Source of the DNA: an uncultured Loktanella sp.
GTDB taxonomy: Bacteria; Pseudomonadota; Alphaproteobacteria; Rhodobacterales; Rhodobacteraceae
DNA: 17,238 nt
Assembly (NCBI GenBank): GCA_913061335.1
Contig: CAJXTP010000036.1
Coordinates: 1-17,238, forward strand
Direction of reading: 5' to 3'
Position 1 is the stretch's first letter. Each line of letters opens with the position of its first letter. This document shows positions 1 through 6,715 of this stretch, piece after piece. The notes below the pieces were generated by a model, which saw nothing but the letters and a program-made list of their open reading frames with translations, searched no databases and had not been told where the DNA came from. Both the position numbers and the translations under genes were made by a program.

Positions 1-46
1 TACACCTCTCTATTCGTCGGCAGCGTCAGATGTGTATAAGAGACAG
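1..46 (+). other. Illumina Nextera i5 adapter (assembly contamination)
   Basis: This is sequencing library sequence, not genome. Bases 1-5 (TACAC) match the end of the i5 flow-cell primer. Bases 6-13 (CTCTCTAT) match the Nextera S502 index. Bases 14-27 (TCGTCGGCAGCGTC) are the Read 1 primer site. Bases 28-46 (AGATGTGTATAAGAGACAG) are the Tn5 mosaic end. Genomic sequence therefore begins at about base 47, four bases before the rnr stop codon. The mosaic end here is a tagmentation product and not evidence of a natural Tn5-type element. Nothing can be inferred about the gene downstream of rnr. Confidence 0.97.
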
Positions 47-50
47 ATCT

Positions 51-2306
51 TTAACTGCGGGTGCGTTTGACCTTGCGGGCGGTCTTGGCGGCCTTCTTCT
101 TTGACGACCCAGCCTTGCGATGCGGCGGCTTGCCACGACCACGAGGCGCGCCACGAGATGGGCCGCTTGGCATTGCAGTTCCGTCAAGCGTGATCAGCTC
201 GGCAGTCAGACCACCGGTGATCGGGCCAGCCTCTGCCAATTTGACAACAACCCGCTGACCCAGCCCGATCATGATCCCCGACTTTGACCCCATCAACGTC
301 TGGCTGTCTTGGTCATGATCGAAATATTCGGTCCCCAACGTGCGGATCGGGACCAGCGCGTCAGCACCCGTTTCATCAAGCTTCACAAAGATGCCAAACT
401 TGGCGATGCCACTGATGCGCCCCGACAATTCAACGCCCATGCGCTCGGATAGGAACGCGGCAAGATAGCGATCAGTCGTATCACGTTCAGCGACCATCGA
501 GCGACGTTCTGTATCTGAAATTTGCTTGGCGGTTTCGGCCAGATGATCAACATCCCAAGGCGACAACCCATCAGCCCCCCAACGGTGCGATGCGACCAAA
601 GCACGGTGCACGATCAAATCAGCATAGCGCCGGATCGGCGATGTGAAATGCGCATAGGCTTTTAACGCCAAACCGAAGTGGCCAAAGTTTTCGGGGAAAT
701 AGTATGCCTGCGTCATCGACCGCAGGGTCGAAATATTGATCAGTTCTGCGTGGTCGGTACCACTGGCTTGCTTCAACAACCGGTTCAAATGTGCGGTCTG
801 TAAAACCTGACCCTTGGCCAGTTGAAGACCGGACGCATTCGCGACCTCGCGCAGCAATTCCAACTTCTCTTGGCTTGGCTCTTCGTGCACGCGAAACAGC
901 AGCGGGGTCTGTTTGTCGATCAATGTCTCGGCGGCAGCAACGTTCGCCAACACCATGAATTCCTCGATCAGTTTATGCGCGTCAAGACGATCCTTAAAGT
1001 TCACAGACGTGACCTTGCCATCATCGTCCAAAACGATCTGGCGCTCTGGCAGATCAAGCTCTAGCGGTTGGCGCACAGCACGGGCCTTTTTCAGCGCGGC
1101 GTAGGCGGCATAAAGCGGGCGGATAACATCAGTAACCAACGGGGCAACCTGATCGTCTGGCGCTCCGTCCATCGCGGCCTGCACCTGTTCGTAATTCAAC
1201 GAGGCGGCGGATTTCATTAAGGCGCGGTGGAACTCATGGCTGACCTTGTTACCTTCGGTATCAATGCGCATGGCAACCGCCAAACAGGCGCGCTCAACGC
1301 CTTCGTGCAGGGAACATAGATCACCCGACAGGCTGTCGGGCAGCATTGGAACAACACGATCTGGGAAATACGACGAGTTGCCGCGCTTACGCGCCTCTCG
1401 GTCCAGCTCAGAATTCGGGGTCACATAATGGGCGACATCGGCAATTGCGACCCAAATGGTCATCTCGCCGTTATCATGGGTTTCAACATAACAGGCATCG
1501 TCGTGATCGCGGGCATCCCATGGGTCAATCGTGACCAACGGCATGTCGCGCAAATCTTTGCGGTTGCCCAATGGGGCACCGACGGCAGCGGCGGCCTCTG
1601 CGATGACTTCATCAGGGAAATGATCGGGAATCCCGTGTTGGTGAATTGCGATCAATGACACAGCACGCGGCTGCGACGGATCACCCAAGCGGGCAACGAT
1701 GCGGGCTTTGGGCAGACCCATCCGACCGCGTGGACCAGATTGTTCAGCCTCGACCAGCTCGCCGTCCTTGGCGCCACCCGTGGCACCCTCGGGAATGGCC
1801 CATTCTTTGTCGGACCCCTTTTCAATCGGCAGCACACGGCCACCTTCTGATCCAGCACGGTACACACCTAAAATACGCTCGGCGTTATTATCAAGACGGC
1901 GGATCATGCGACCCGTATGGCTGTAACTTTCGGTCGGCGCGACAGTCACGCGACCCAAAATACGGTCACCTTTGCCCAACGCAGGATCACCATCGCGCAG
2001 CGTCATTAAGATGATCGGCTCGGCACCAGTGCCAGCCCACTCCAGCGGACGGGCAAACAGATCACCATCGGTATCAACGCCAGTGATTTCCAACACGGAC
2101 ACCGGCGGCAGGTCTTCGGCATCGCGATAGCTCGACTTACGCTTGGTCAAATGACCCTCGTCCTCCAACTCGCGCAACATACGTTTCAGATCAATGCGCT
2201 GAGCGCCCTTGATATCAAACGCCTTGGCGATGTCGCGCTTAGCGGCTTTGGTGGGATGGTCGGAAATCCACTGTAGGATTTCGGCTTTGGAAGGGATCTG
2301 TTTCAT
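51..2306 (-). CDS. rnr: Ribonuclease R (3'-5' exoribonuclease, RNB family)
   Basis: This gene encodes a processive 3'-5' hydrolytic exoribonuclease that degrades structured RNA, mRNA fragments and rRNA in the cytoplasm. The 751-residue protein has the usual RNase R order. A winged-helix N-terminus (about 1-65) is followed by cold-shock-like domains, then the RNB catalytic domain, whose metal-binding motif DPWDARDHDD is at 261-270 and whose conserved HFTSPIRRYADLIVHR is at 553-568. An S1 domain follows (about 624-705), then a Lys/Arg-rich tail (about 718-751) typical of RNase R and absent from RNase II. The start has an AAGG Shine-Dalgarno 8 bases upstream. It lies 32 bp after dapE on the same strand, with no visible terminator between, so cotranscription is likely. 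The stop codon is at 51-53, four bases from the adapter, so the protein is complete. Confidence 0.96.
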   Translation of the reverse strand: MKQIPSKAEILQWISDHPTKAAKRDIAKAFDIKGAQRIDLKRMLRELEDEGHLTKRKSSYRDAEDLPPVSVLEITGVDTDGDLFARPLEWAGTGAEPIILMTLRDGDPALGKGDRILGRVTVAPTESYSHTGRMIRRLDNNAERILGVYRAGSEGGRVLPIEKGSDKEWAIPEGATGGAKDGELVEAEQSGPRGRMGLPKARIVARLGDPSQPRAVSLIAIHQHGIPDHFPDEVIAEAAAAVGAPLGNRKDLRDMPLVTIDPWDARDHDDACYVETHDNGEMTIWVAIADVAHYVTPNSELDREARKRGNSSYFPDRVVPMLPDSLSGDLCSLHEGVERACLAVAMRIDTEGNKVSHEFHRALMKSAASLNYEQVQAAMDGAPDDQVAPLVTDVIRPLYAAYAALKKARAVRQPLELDLPERQIVLDDDGKVTSVNFKDRLDAHKLIEEFMVLANVAAAETLIDKQTPLLFRVHEEPSQEKLELLREVANASGLQLAKGQVLQTAHLNRLLKQASGTDHAELINISTLRSMTQAYYFPENFGHFGLALKAYAHFTSPIRRYADLIVHRALVASHRWGADGLSPWDVDHLAETAKQISDTERRSMVAERDTTDRYLAAFLSERMGVELSGRISGIAKFGIFVKLDETGADALVPIRTLGTEYFDHDQDSQTLMGSKSGIMIGLGQRVVVKLAEAGPITGGLTAELITLDGTAMPSGPSRGAPRGRGKPPHRKAGSSKKKAAKTARKVKRTRS

Positions 2307-2338
2307 GTCCCACGCCTTAGCACGCAGGCCACGAGGGG

Positions 2339-3487
2339 TTAAGCGAAATAGTTGGTCAGGATACGCAGGTAGATCGCCTTAAGTTGACCAATCTGATCAA
2401 CTGCAACACGTTCATCAACCTGATGCATCGTGCGACCCACCAATCCAAACTCAACTACAGGACAGTGGTTTTTGACAAAACGCGCGTCCGAAGTACCACC
2501 AGAGGTCGACAACTCAGGGCTACGTCCAGTTTCGGCTTTCACAGCGCCGGCAATCAGATCAGACAAATCGCCAGGTGGGGTGATGAAACTCTCGCCGGAA
2601 ATCTTGATCTCCATCGACACGGTTACACCCGTCTCGACCATGATCTTATCGGCTTCAGCTTGCAGCCACGCGGACACGGATGCGCCGCTATGTTGATCAT
2701 TAAACCGAATATTCACCGCAGCGGTCATCCGCGCAGGAATAACATTTGTCGCAGGATTTCCAGTATCAATCGTGACCACCGCCAAAGACGACGGGTCAAA
2801 ATGATCGGTGCCCTGATCCATCTCAAACGCGGCCAAGCGATCCAACAGGCGGACCCCCGCATGCAGCGGATTTTTGGCGCGGTGCGGATAGGCGGAATGA
2901 CCTTGAACACCCGTCACTGTGATCCAAGCGGTCAACGACCCACGGCGGCCAATTTTCATTGCCTCGCCCATGACATCGGGGCAAGTCGGCTCGCCCACCA
3001 GACAGACTGACATCGCCTCGTTATTGGCAACCATCCAATCAAGCAGCGCAACGGTGCCATCCAGCGCCACACCTTCCTCGTCGCCGGTGATCGCCAGCAC
3101 AACCGCGCCGTCTGGCGGGGTGTTCTGGACAAAGTCGATGGCAGCGGCGGCAAAGGCGGCAACGCCGGATTTCATATCCGTAGACCCACGACCGTATAGG
3201 AACCCATCCTTAATCTCGGCGCCAAACGGGGGCATCGTCCATGCGGCTTCATCGCCCAAAGGAACAACATCGGTGTGACCGTTAAATCCGAACGTGCGGT
3301 TGGCACCTTTGCGGCCCCAGCGGGCATATAAATTGCAAACGCCGCCACGATCAACGCGGGTGCAGTCAAACCCTGCATCAGACAACAGCTTGTCCAGCAA
3401 TACCAACGCACCGCCTTCAATCGGGGTGACAGACGGGCAGCGCACAAGGGCTGCAGTGAGGGCGACAGGGTCGGTGTTCGTTGGCAT
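2339..3487 (-). CDS. dapE: Succinyl-diaminopimelate desuccinylase
   Basis: DapE hydrolyses N-succinyl-L,L-2,6-diaminopimelate to L,L-diaminopimelate and succinate, a late step of lysine and peptidoglycan precursor synthesis in the cytoplasm. The 382-residue product is the normal family length. The di-zinc M20 site is complete: H71 and D73 in GHTDVVP, D104 in GSTDMKSG, the catalytic base E137 and ligand E138 in TGDEEG, E166 in GEPT, and H355 in MHQVDE. I chose the ATG at 3487 because an AAGGA Shine-Dalgarno lies 7 bases upstream and the family N-terminus (DPVALTAALVRCPSVTP) begins just after it. The frame stays open to 3541, but the extra 18 residues have no good ribosome site. The gene is followed by rnr on the same strand. 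DapD, an earlier enzyme of the pathway, is encoded about 3 kb away at 6715-7542. Confidence 0.95.
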   Translation of the reverse strand: MPTNTDPVALTAALVRCPSVTPIEGGALVLLDKLLSDAGFDCTRVDRGGVCNLYARWGRKGANRTFGFNGHTDVVPLGDEAAWTMPPFGAEIKDGFLYGRGSTDMKSGVAAFAAAAIDFVQNTPPDGAVVLAITGDEEGVALDGTVALLDWMVANNEAMSVCLVGEPTCPDVMGEAMKIGRRGSLTAWITVTGVQGHSAYPHRAKNPLHAGVRLLDRLAAFEMDQGTDHFDPSSLAVVTIDTGNPATNVIPARMTAAVNIRFNDQHSGASVSAWLQAEADKIMVETGVTVSMEIKISGESFITPPGDLSDLIAGAVKAETGRSPELSTSGGTSDARFVKNHCPVVEFGLVGRTMHQVDERVAVDQIGQLKAIYLRILTNYFA

Positions 3488-3549
3488 GTTGGTGTCCTTG
3501 CTAGTCACCATCTGGCTAGCCCGCCGTTGGTAATTGCGCAAGTACGGGT

Positions 3550-3567
3550 TGTGACATCCGAGTCACA
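3550..3567. promoter_or_regulatory. TGTGAC-N6-GTCACA inverted repeat upstream of dapE
   Basis: TGTGAC (3550-3555) and GTCACA (3562-3567) form a perfect inverted repeat with a 6-base spacer, 63 bp upstream of the dapE start. It resembles the half-sites of Crp/Fnr-family regulators (TGTGA...TCACA). However, the spacing between those cores is 8 bases here rather than the usual 6, so a regulator assignment is weak. It could also be a short hairpin in the dapE leader. Confidence 0.3.
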
Positions 3568-3777
3568 CCAATTTCGGATTACGTGAAGGTAGGTCTATAA
3601 ACCACTCTTTCAAAACAGAAATATCGCGTATCGTGAACGTAATAAGTGACCCGAGGCAGGGCAAGCCCTAAATGGGTGTAGGCACGAGCAGTGTGCCACA
3701 ACATATAGACGAGAGGGCAAAACTCTCGGAGGGCGTATGCCTTGTCATCAGGTCCGTTTGGGCATGAGGCAAGAATA

Positions 3778-3858
3778 ATGGTTACAGCAAAAATGCTGAA
3801 CTCGACCACCACGACTGCGATTTTCGCAGCAAAATCGGCTGTGGTGGCACACGCATGA
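3778..3858 (+). CDS. Possible 26-residue leader ORF coupled to the Hint gene
   Basis: An ATG at 3778 has a GAGG ribosome-site-like sequence 8 bases upstream and opens a 26-codon frame. Its stop TGA (3856-3858) overlaps the ATG of the Hint gene in an ATGA arrangement, the classic geometry of translational coupling. The peptide is rich in Ala and Thr, including a run of four threonines (residues 10-13), and resembles no family I know. The two hairpins at 3785-3798 and 3806-3847 lie within the ORF, so ribosomes translating it would melt them. It could be a genuine leader peptide, an upstream piece of the Hint gene, or chance. Confidence 0.25.
   Translation: MVTAKMLNSTTTTAIFAAKSAVVAHA
3806..3847 (+). 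promoter_or_regulatory. Nested stem-loop covering the weak ribosome site of the Hint gene
   Basis: CCACCAC (3806-3812) pairs with GTGGTGG (3841-3847). Inside lies a second perfect stem, CTGCGA (3815-3820) with TCGCAG (3824-3829) and a 3-base loop. The GTGGTGG arm contains the only Shine-Dalgarno-like sequence (GGTGG) before the ATG at 3855. In the mRNA this fold would therefore hide the ribosome site. Regulation of translation is inferred from position and pairing alone. Confidence 0.35.
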
Positions 3859-4934
3859 GCTGGATCGGTCTACGCGACAATGTCGGTGGTGTGTTCAGTC
3901 CAATCGGGCTTGGCCGTGCTAGTCGTGCAACGTTTGACCTAGACGCGGTCATGCCGCGCGGGACGTTGATGATGGAATTTGCGTCTGATCCGCGTGGCGG
4001 TGTGCAGACATTGTTGAAATATGGGTCGTCACATCCGTGGGCCGCTGGGCTGACACTTACGCTTGCTGGGAACGGGATGTTGACGCTGACGCAGTGGCAG
4101 GGCGATCAACGGCGCGTTCACCGACTTGCAACCGACGTTTTGACCGTGAAACCCAGCGTGACCGTGACCTATACTTGGGATGCACCCTTGCGGCGCGGCG
4201 TCCTTGCGCTTGAAGTCGGGGACAGCGTTCCAGTATTTGCAGAATTGATTGCGCCGCTGCCTCTGTCGATGCGTGACGGTGTGCGCATGATGGCCGACGC
4301 GCGGCATTGCGCAGTGAATTCCGGGGCAACCTTTGTGGCGATCGCGGATGAGCTGATGCCAATTGGGGTCCTGCTGACGCTTGGCGGGGATACAATGATC
4401 CAAACGCCCAAAGGGTCCGTTGCAGTGTCTAATCTGCGGGCAGGGCAAATGGTCACAACGGCACGCGGCGATACAGCACAAATACGCTGGTGTGGGTCAG
4501 CGTTATTGCCTGCGCGCGGGCGGTTTGCACCGCTGACGTTGCGGGCACCTTACCACGGGCTGCACCAAGACATGACAGTCGCACCAAATCAACGGCTTCA
4601 GGCGGTGGGATCCGAGGTGGAATACCTTTTTGGGACAGATACCGTGGCCATGCGGGCGGGTCATATGGCTGATGGGCTGTCGGTACGTCCGGCGGCTTGC
4701 GGGCTGACCTATCGGTACTGGCAGGTTCTGTTGGACAGGGCGGCGCCGATGCAAGTCGCGGGTCTTGTTTTCGAAGGGCTGGACGTCACAGGCGTGCGGC
4801 TTGATGCATCTTTGCGGCAACACAGCGTCTTGGCGACGTTGCCTGCAGAACTGATCCCGATGCAAAAAGGCGTCGAGGTGCCGCTTTTGCAGTCCTACGA
4901 AACACTGACTTTGCGTACGCTATTGGTCGCCTGA
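3855..4934 (+). CDS. Hint-domain (Hedgehog/intein-type) protein, degenerate active site
   Basis: This is a 359-residue protein of the kind annotated in Rhodobacterales as Hint-domain containing. Residues 1-170 look like an all-beta, concanavalin/LamG-like N-terminal domain. Residues about 172-310 form the Hint fold, beginning LGGDTMIQTPKG (176-187) and continuing through IRWCGS (210-215). There is no signal peptide or membrane helix. Compared by memory with processing-competent Hint proteins, the nucleophilic Cys before the GTLIATP-like strand is not present, and the block-B SPQHR-type motif reads APNQR (243-247) with the His replaced. The domain therefore may be structural rather than autoprocessing. 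The role is unknown; relatives are often suspected of protein maturation or secretion. It is preceded by a hairpin-rich leader and overlaps the next, convergent gene by 15 bp. Confidence 0.8.
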   Translation: MSWIGLRDNVGGVFSPIGLGRASRATFDLDAVMPRGTLMMEFASDPRGGVQTLLKYGSSHPWAAGLTLTLAGNGMLTLTQWQGDQRRVHRLATDVLTVKPSVTVTYTWDAPLRRGVLALEVGDSVPVFAELIAPLPLSMRDGVRMMADARHCAVNSGATFVAIADELMPIGVLLTLGGDTMIQTPKGSVAVSNLRAGQMVTTARGDTAQIRWCGSALLPARGRFAPLTLRAPYHGLHQDMTVAPNQRLQAVGSEVEYLFGTDTVAMRAGHMADGLSVRPAACGLTYRYWQVLLDRAAPMQVAGLVFEGLDVTGVRLDASLRQHSVLATLPAELIPMQKGVEVPLLQSYETLTLRTLLVA

Positions 4935-5264
4935 TCCGGGTTCGTCAAAAAACGGGGTCATCTGGGCGACAATAACGCTGTTTTCATCGAGCGCGCGCTG
5001 CATCAGCTCTTTTTCATCATCAGATATCTCGTGGCCCTCGGCCAGCCGCTCTTCAAGCGTGCCATATCCGCTGACATCCAGCGGGGACAGGTCGGCTTGC
5101 TTTAAGATCGCGACGGTTTCGCGGACGGCCTCTGCTTCGTCGATACCAGATGCGTAACACATCAACGCAGCACCGGTTGCGCCCTTGGGCATACCATCAT
5201 CGTCACTGCGGCCCACTTCGACAAGCAAAGTGAACACTTTTTGGCGGCTCGGTTTCTTGGTCAT
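4920..5264 (-). CDS. Conserved-looking hypothetical protein, 114 residues
   Basis: I do not recognise the family. The product is a small, acidic, soluble protein without signal peptide or membrane helix. After a basic N-terminus (TKKPSRQK) comes a beta-strand-like segment FTLLVEVG, a Gly/Ala stretch (GATGAALMCYASG), and an acidic helical C-terminal half. The ATG at 5264 is preferred. An in-frame ATG at 5294 would add 10 residues (PYCNLKAVT) but has no ribosome site, while GAAAG lies 8 bases before the chosen one. The gene is divergent from the receptor-channel gene (93 bp between starts) and convergent with the Hint gene, with a 15-bp tail overlap. A regular codon pattern and an intact frame between real genes support it being coding. 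Confidence 0.7.
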   Translation of the reverse strand: MTKKPSRQKVFTLLVEVGRSDDDGMPKGATGAALMCYASGIDEAEAVRETVAILKQADLSPLDVSGYGTLEERLAEGHEISDDEKELMQRALDENSVIVAQMTPFFDEPGSGDQ

Positions 5265-5357
5265 GGTCACGGCTTTCAAATTACAATAGGGCATCTTGGC
5301 GGCGTTGTCCGCTTGTCATAATAAGGCATTTCGCACAATGTTGGCGAGGGGACAAGA

Positions 5358-6446
5358 ATGGGTGACGCGATGAACGGCATTATTCGGGGGCTGATGGCGC
5401 TCTCATTGTGGGTTGGGGCTGGGTCTGCGCAGGCACAATCAGCACAAGAGCTGACGATCTCAACGGTGACACGGGCGCCATTCTCGATGCTTGTGGACGG
5501 TGTCGATGTCGGCTTCAGCGTCGATTTGCTGGCCGCCGTTGCGCAAGAACTTAACCTGTCCATCACTTACGTTCGCAAAGACGGGTTCAGCGAAATGCTG
5601 GACGCCGTGCAAGACGGCAGCGTTAATGCGGCGCTTGTGAATATCTCGATCACAGCAGAGCGCGAACGGCTGATGGATTTTTCCCAACCGATTTTTGAAA
5701 GCGGTGTGCAGGTCATGATGGCATCTCAGGCCAGCAGCAGCACGACCTTGCTTAAGGCACTGTTCACCCGTCAGATTGGGCTGGCAGTGTTGGCCGCACT
5801 TATTTTGCTGTTCGGCGGCGGCATGTTGATGTGGGTGTTCGAGCGGCACAAGCAACCCTATTTTGACCGCAGCGCGCGCGACGCAGCATTCCCCGCATTC
5901 TGGTGGGCACTTAATCTGGTCGTGAACGGCGGGTTCGAAGAACGCGTCCCGCAAAGCCGTGGCGGCCGCTTCTTTGCGGTGTTTCTCGTGATCTCAAGCC
6001 TGTTCATCGTGTCTATATTTGTGGCGCAAATCACGGCGGCCCTGACCATCAGCGCGATCCAAAACAATATCGATAGCATCAATGATCTCGATGGGCGGCC
6101 CGTGGGCACGATCAACGGATCAACGTCGGCGACCTATCTTGATCAGCGCGGCATCGGCTTTCGGGGATACAATGACCTGCAAACAATGCTTGCCGATTTT
6201 GAGGCGGATGAGCTGGATGCGGTGGTCTTTGATGGGCCGATTTTGGCCTATTACGTGCGTACAAAATCGGATGGAAACGCGCAGCTACTGGAACGGGTCT
6301 ACAAACCCGAAAACTACGGTATGGCCTTCCCGACCGGCAGCAATTTGCGTGAAGATGTTGACCAAGCCATGCTGCGCATGCGTGAGGACGGCACCTATAA
6401 TGAATTGCTGATCAAATGGTTTGGGGCGGCCTACGCGCGTCGTTAA
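5358..6446 (+). CDS. Ionotropic glutamate receptor-like ligand-gated channel protein
   Basis: A bacterial protein of the GluR0 layout, in which an amino-acid-type periplasmic binding domain is split by a two-helix pore. A signal peptide spans residues 1-26 (cleavage after AQA). Binding lobe S1 includes the ligand signature SITAERERLMDFSQP (97-111), where R102 would hold the ligand carboxylate. TM1 is about 138-160, the pore loop about 177-194 (FWWALNLVVNGGFEE, 181-195), and TM2 about 205-230. Lobe S2 follows, with GTINGST (250-256) and VFDGP (290-294), where D292 would contact the ligand amino group. It should assemble as a tetramer in the inner membrane with the binding domain in the periplasm. 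The pore lacks the potassium-channel TVGYGD filter of cyanobacterial GluR0. The start at 5358 has GAGGGG 6 bases upstream. A plain solute-binding protein is excluded by the two helices and pore loop. Confidence 0.85.
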   Translation: MGDAMNGIIRGLMALSLWVGAGSAQAQSAQELTISTVTRAPFSMLVDGVDVGFSVDLLAAVAQELNLSITYVRKDGFSEMLDAVQDGSVNAALVNISITAERERLMDFSQPIFESGVQVMMASQASSSTTLLKALFTRQIGLAVLAALILLFGGGMLMWVFERHKQPYFDRSARDAAFPAFWWALNLVVNGGFEERVPQSRGGRFFAVFLVISSLFIVSIFVAQITAALTISAIQNNIDSINDLDGRPVGTINGSTSATYLDQRGIGFRGYNDLQTMLADFEADELDAVVFDGPILAYYVRTKSDGNAQLLERVYKPENYGMAFPTGSNLREDVDQAMLRMREDGTYNELLIKWFGAAYARR

Positions 6447-6715
6447 GCGGCGTCATCAACCCAACGAGATTTGGCGGCCCAAAGCGCCGAAATGATCAGC
6501 ACGCCCTGCATGGGAATAAAATAGATCGCGAACAACGCGACATAAACCCACGCGCCGCGACTCTCGACCAGCCCACCCACGATAAACGGGGCGGACAGGC
6601 CAGCAATTGTGAAAAACAAAACTGCATCCACCGCAACCAACCCCCAAGCAGCGAACCAGCTTGGGGTGTCACCTGCCGCAATACGGCGGCGGGCAAATGT
6701 GCGGCTTAGGATCAT
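6443..6715 (-). CDS. Small two-helix membrane protein coupled to dapD
   Basis: A 90-residue protein of unknown function. After a short basic N-terminus (FARRRIAAGDTP) come two hydrophobic helices, about residues 24-49 and 56-80, and a charged end (KSRWVDDAA). The topology is probably a helical hairpin in the inner membrane. Its ATG (6715-6713) overlaps the dapD stop in a TGATG arrangement, which implies one mRNA and translational coupling. The same frame extends upstream to 6952 inside dapD, but that part is the antisense-like shadow of dapD and is not used. The 3' end shares a TTAA with the stop of the convergent receptor-channel gene (4-bp overlap). Confidence 0.78.
   Translation of the reverse strand: MILSRTFARRRIAAGDTPSWFAAWGLVAVDAVLFFTIAGLSAPFIVGGLVESRGAWVYVALFAIYFIPMQGVLIISALWAAKSRWVDDAA

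Larger units (their letters stand above)
3488..3854. other. 367-bp intergenic region between divergent dapE and Hint gene
   Basis: No conserved gene is visible here. The region holds an 18-bp inverted repeat near dapE (3550-3567). It also holds a 6-bp hairpin (CGAGAG 3710-3715 with CTCTCG 3723-3728), a 5-bp hairpin (CAGCA 3785-3789 with TGCTG 3794-3798), and a nested stem at 3806-3847 just before the Hint gene. A possible 26-codon leader ORF begins at 3778. I could not assign convincing -35/-10 promoters on either strand, although both flanking genes must be transcribed from here. A 77-codon minus-strand frame at 3579-3812 begins with GTG, has no ribosome site and resembles nothing I know, so I treat it as chance. 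Confidence 0.6.

Noticed and set aside
28..46. Tn5-like mosaic end suggesting a transposon boundary
   Set aside because: It is embedded in a full Nextera adapter with index, so it is a library artefact.
3710..3728. CGAGAG/CTCTCG hairpin as an intrinsic terminator
   Set aside because: No T-run follows on either strand, and no gene reads into it that would need termination there; kept only as part of the leader region.
3579..3812. 77-codon minus-strand frame in the gap upstream of dapE
   Set aside because: It has a GTG start without ribosome site, no recognisable domain and an unusual composition, and it overlaps the structured leader on the other strand.
5296..5322. TTGGCG/CATAAT as a promoter for the receptor-channel gene
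   Set aside because: The spacing is only 15 bases and the -35 is poor; not strong enough to list.
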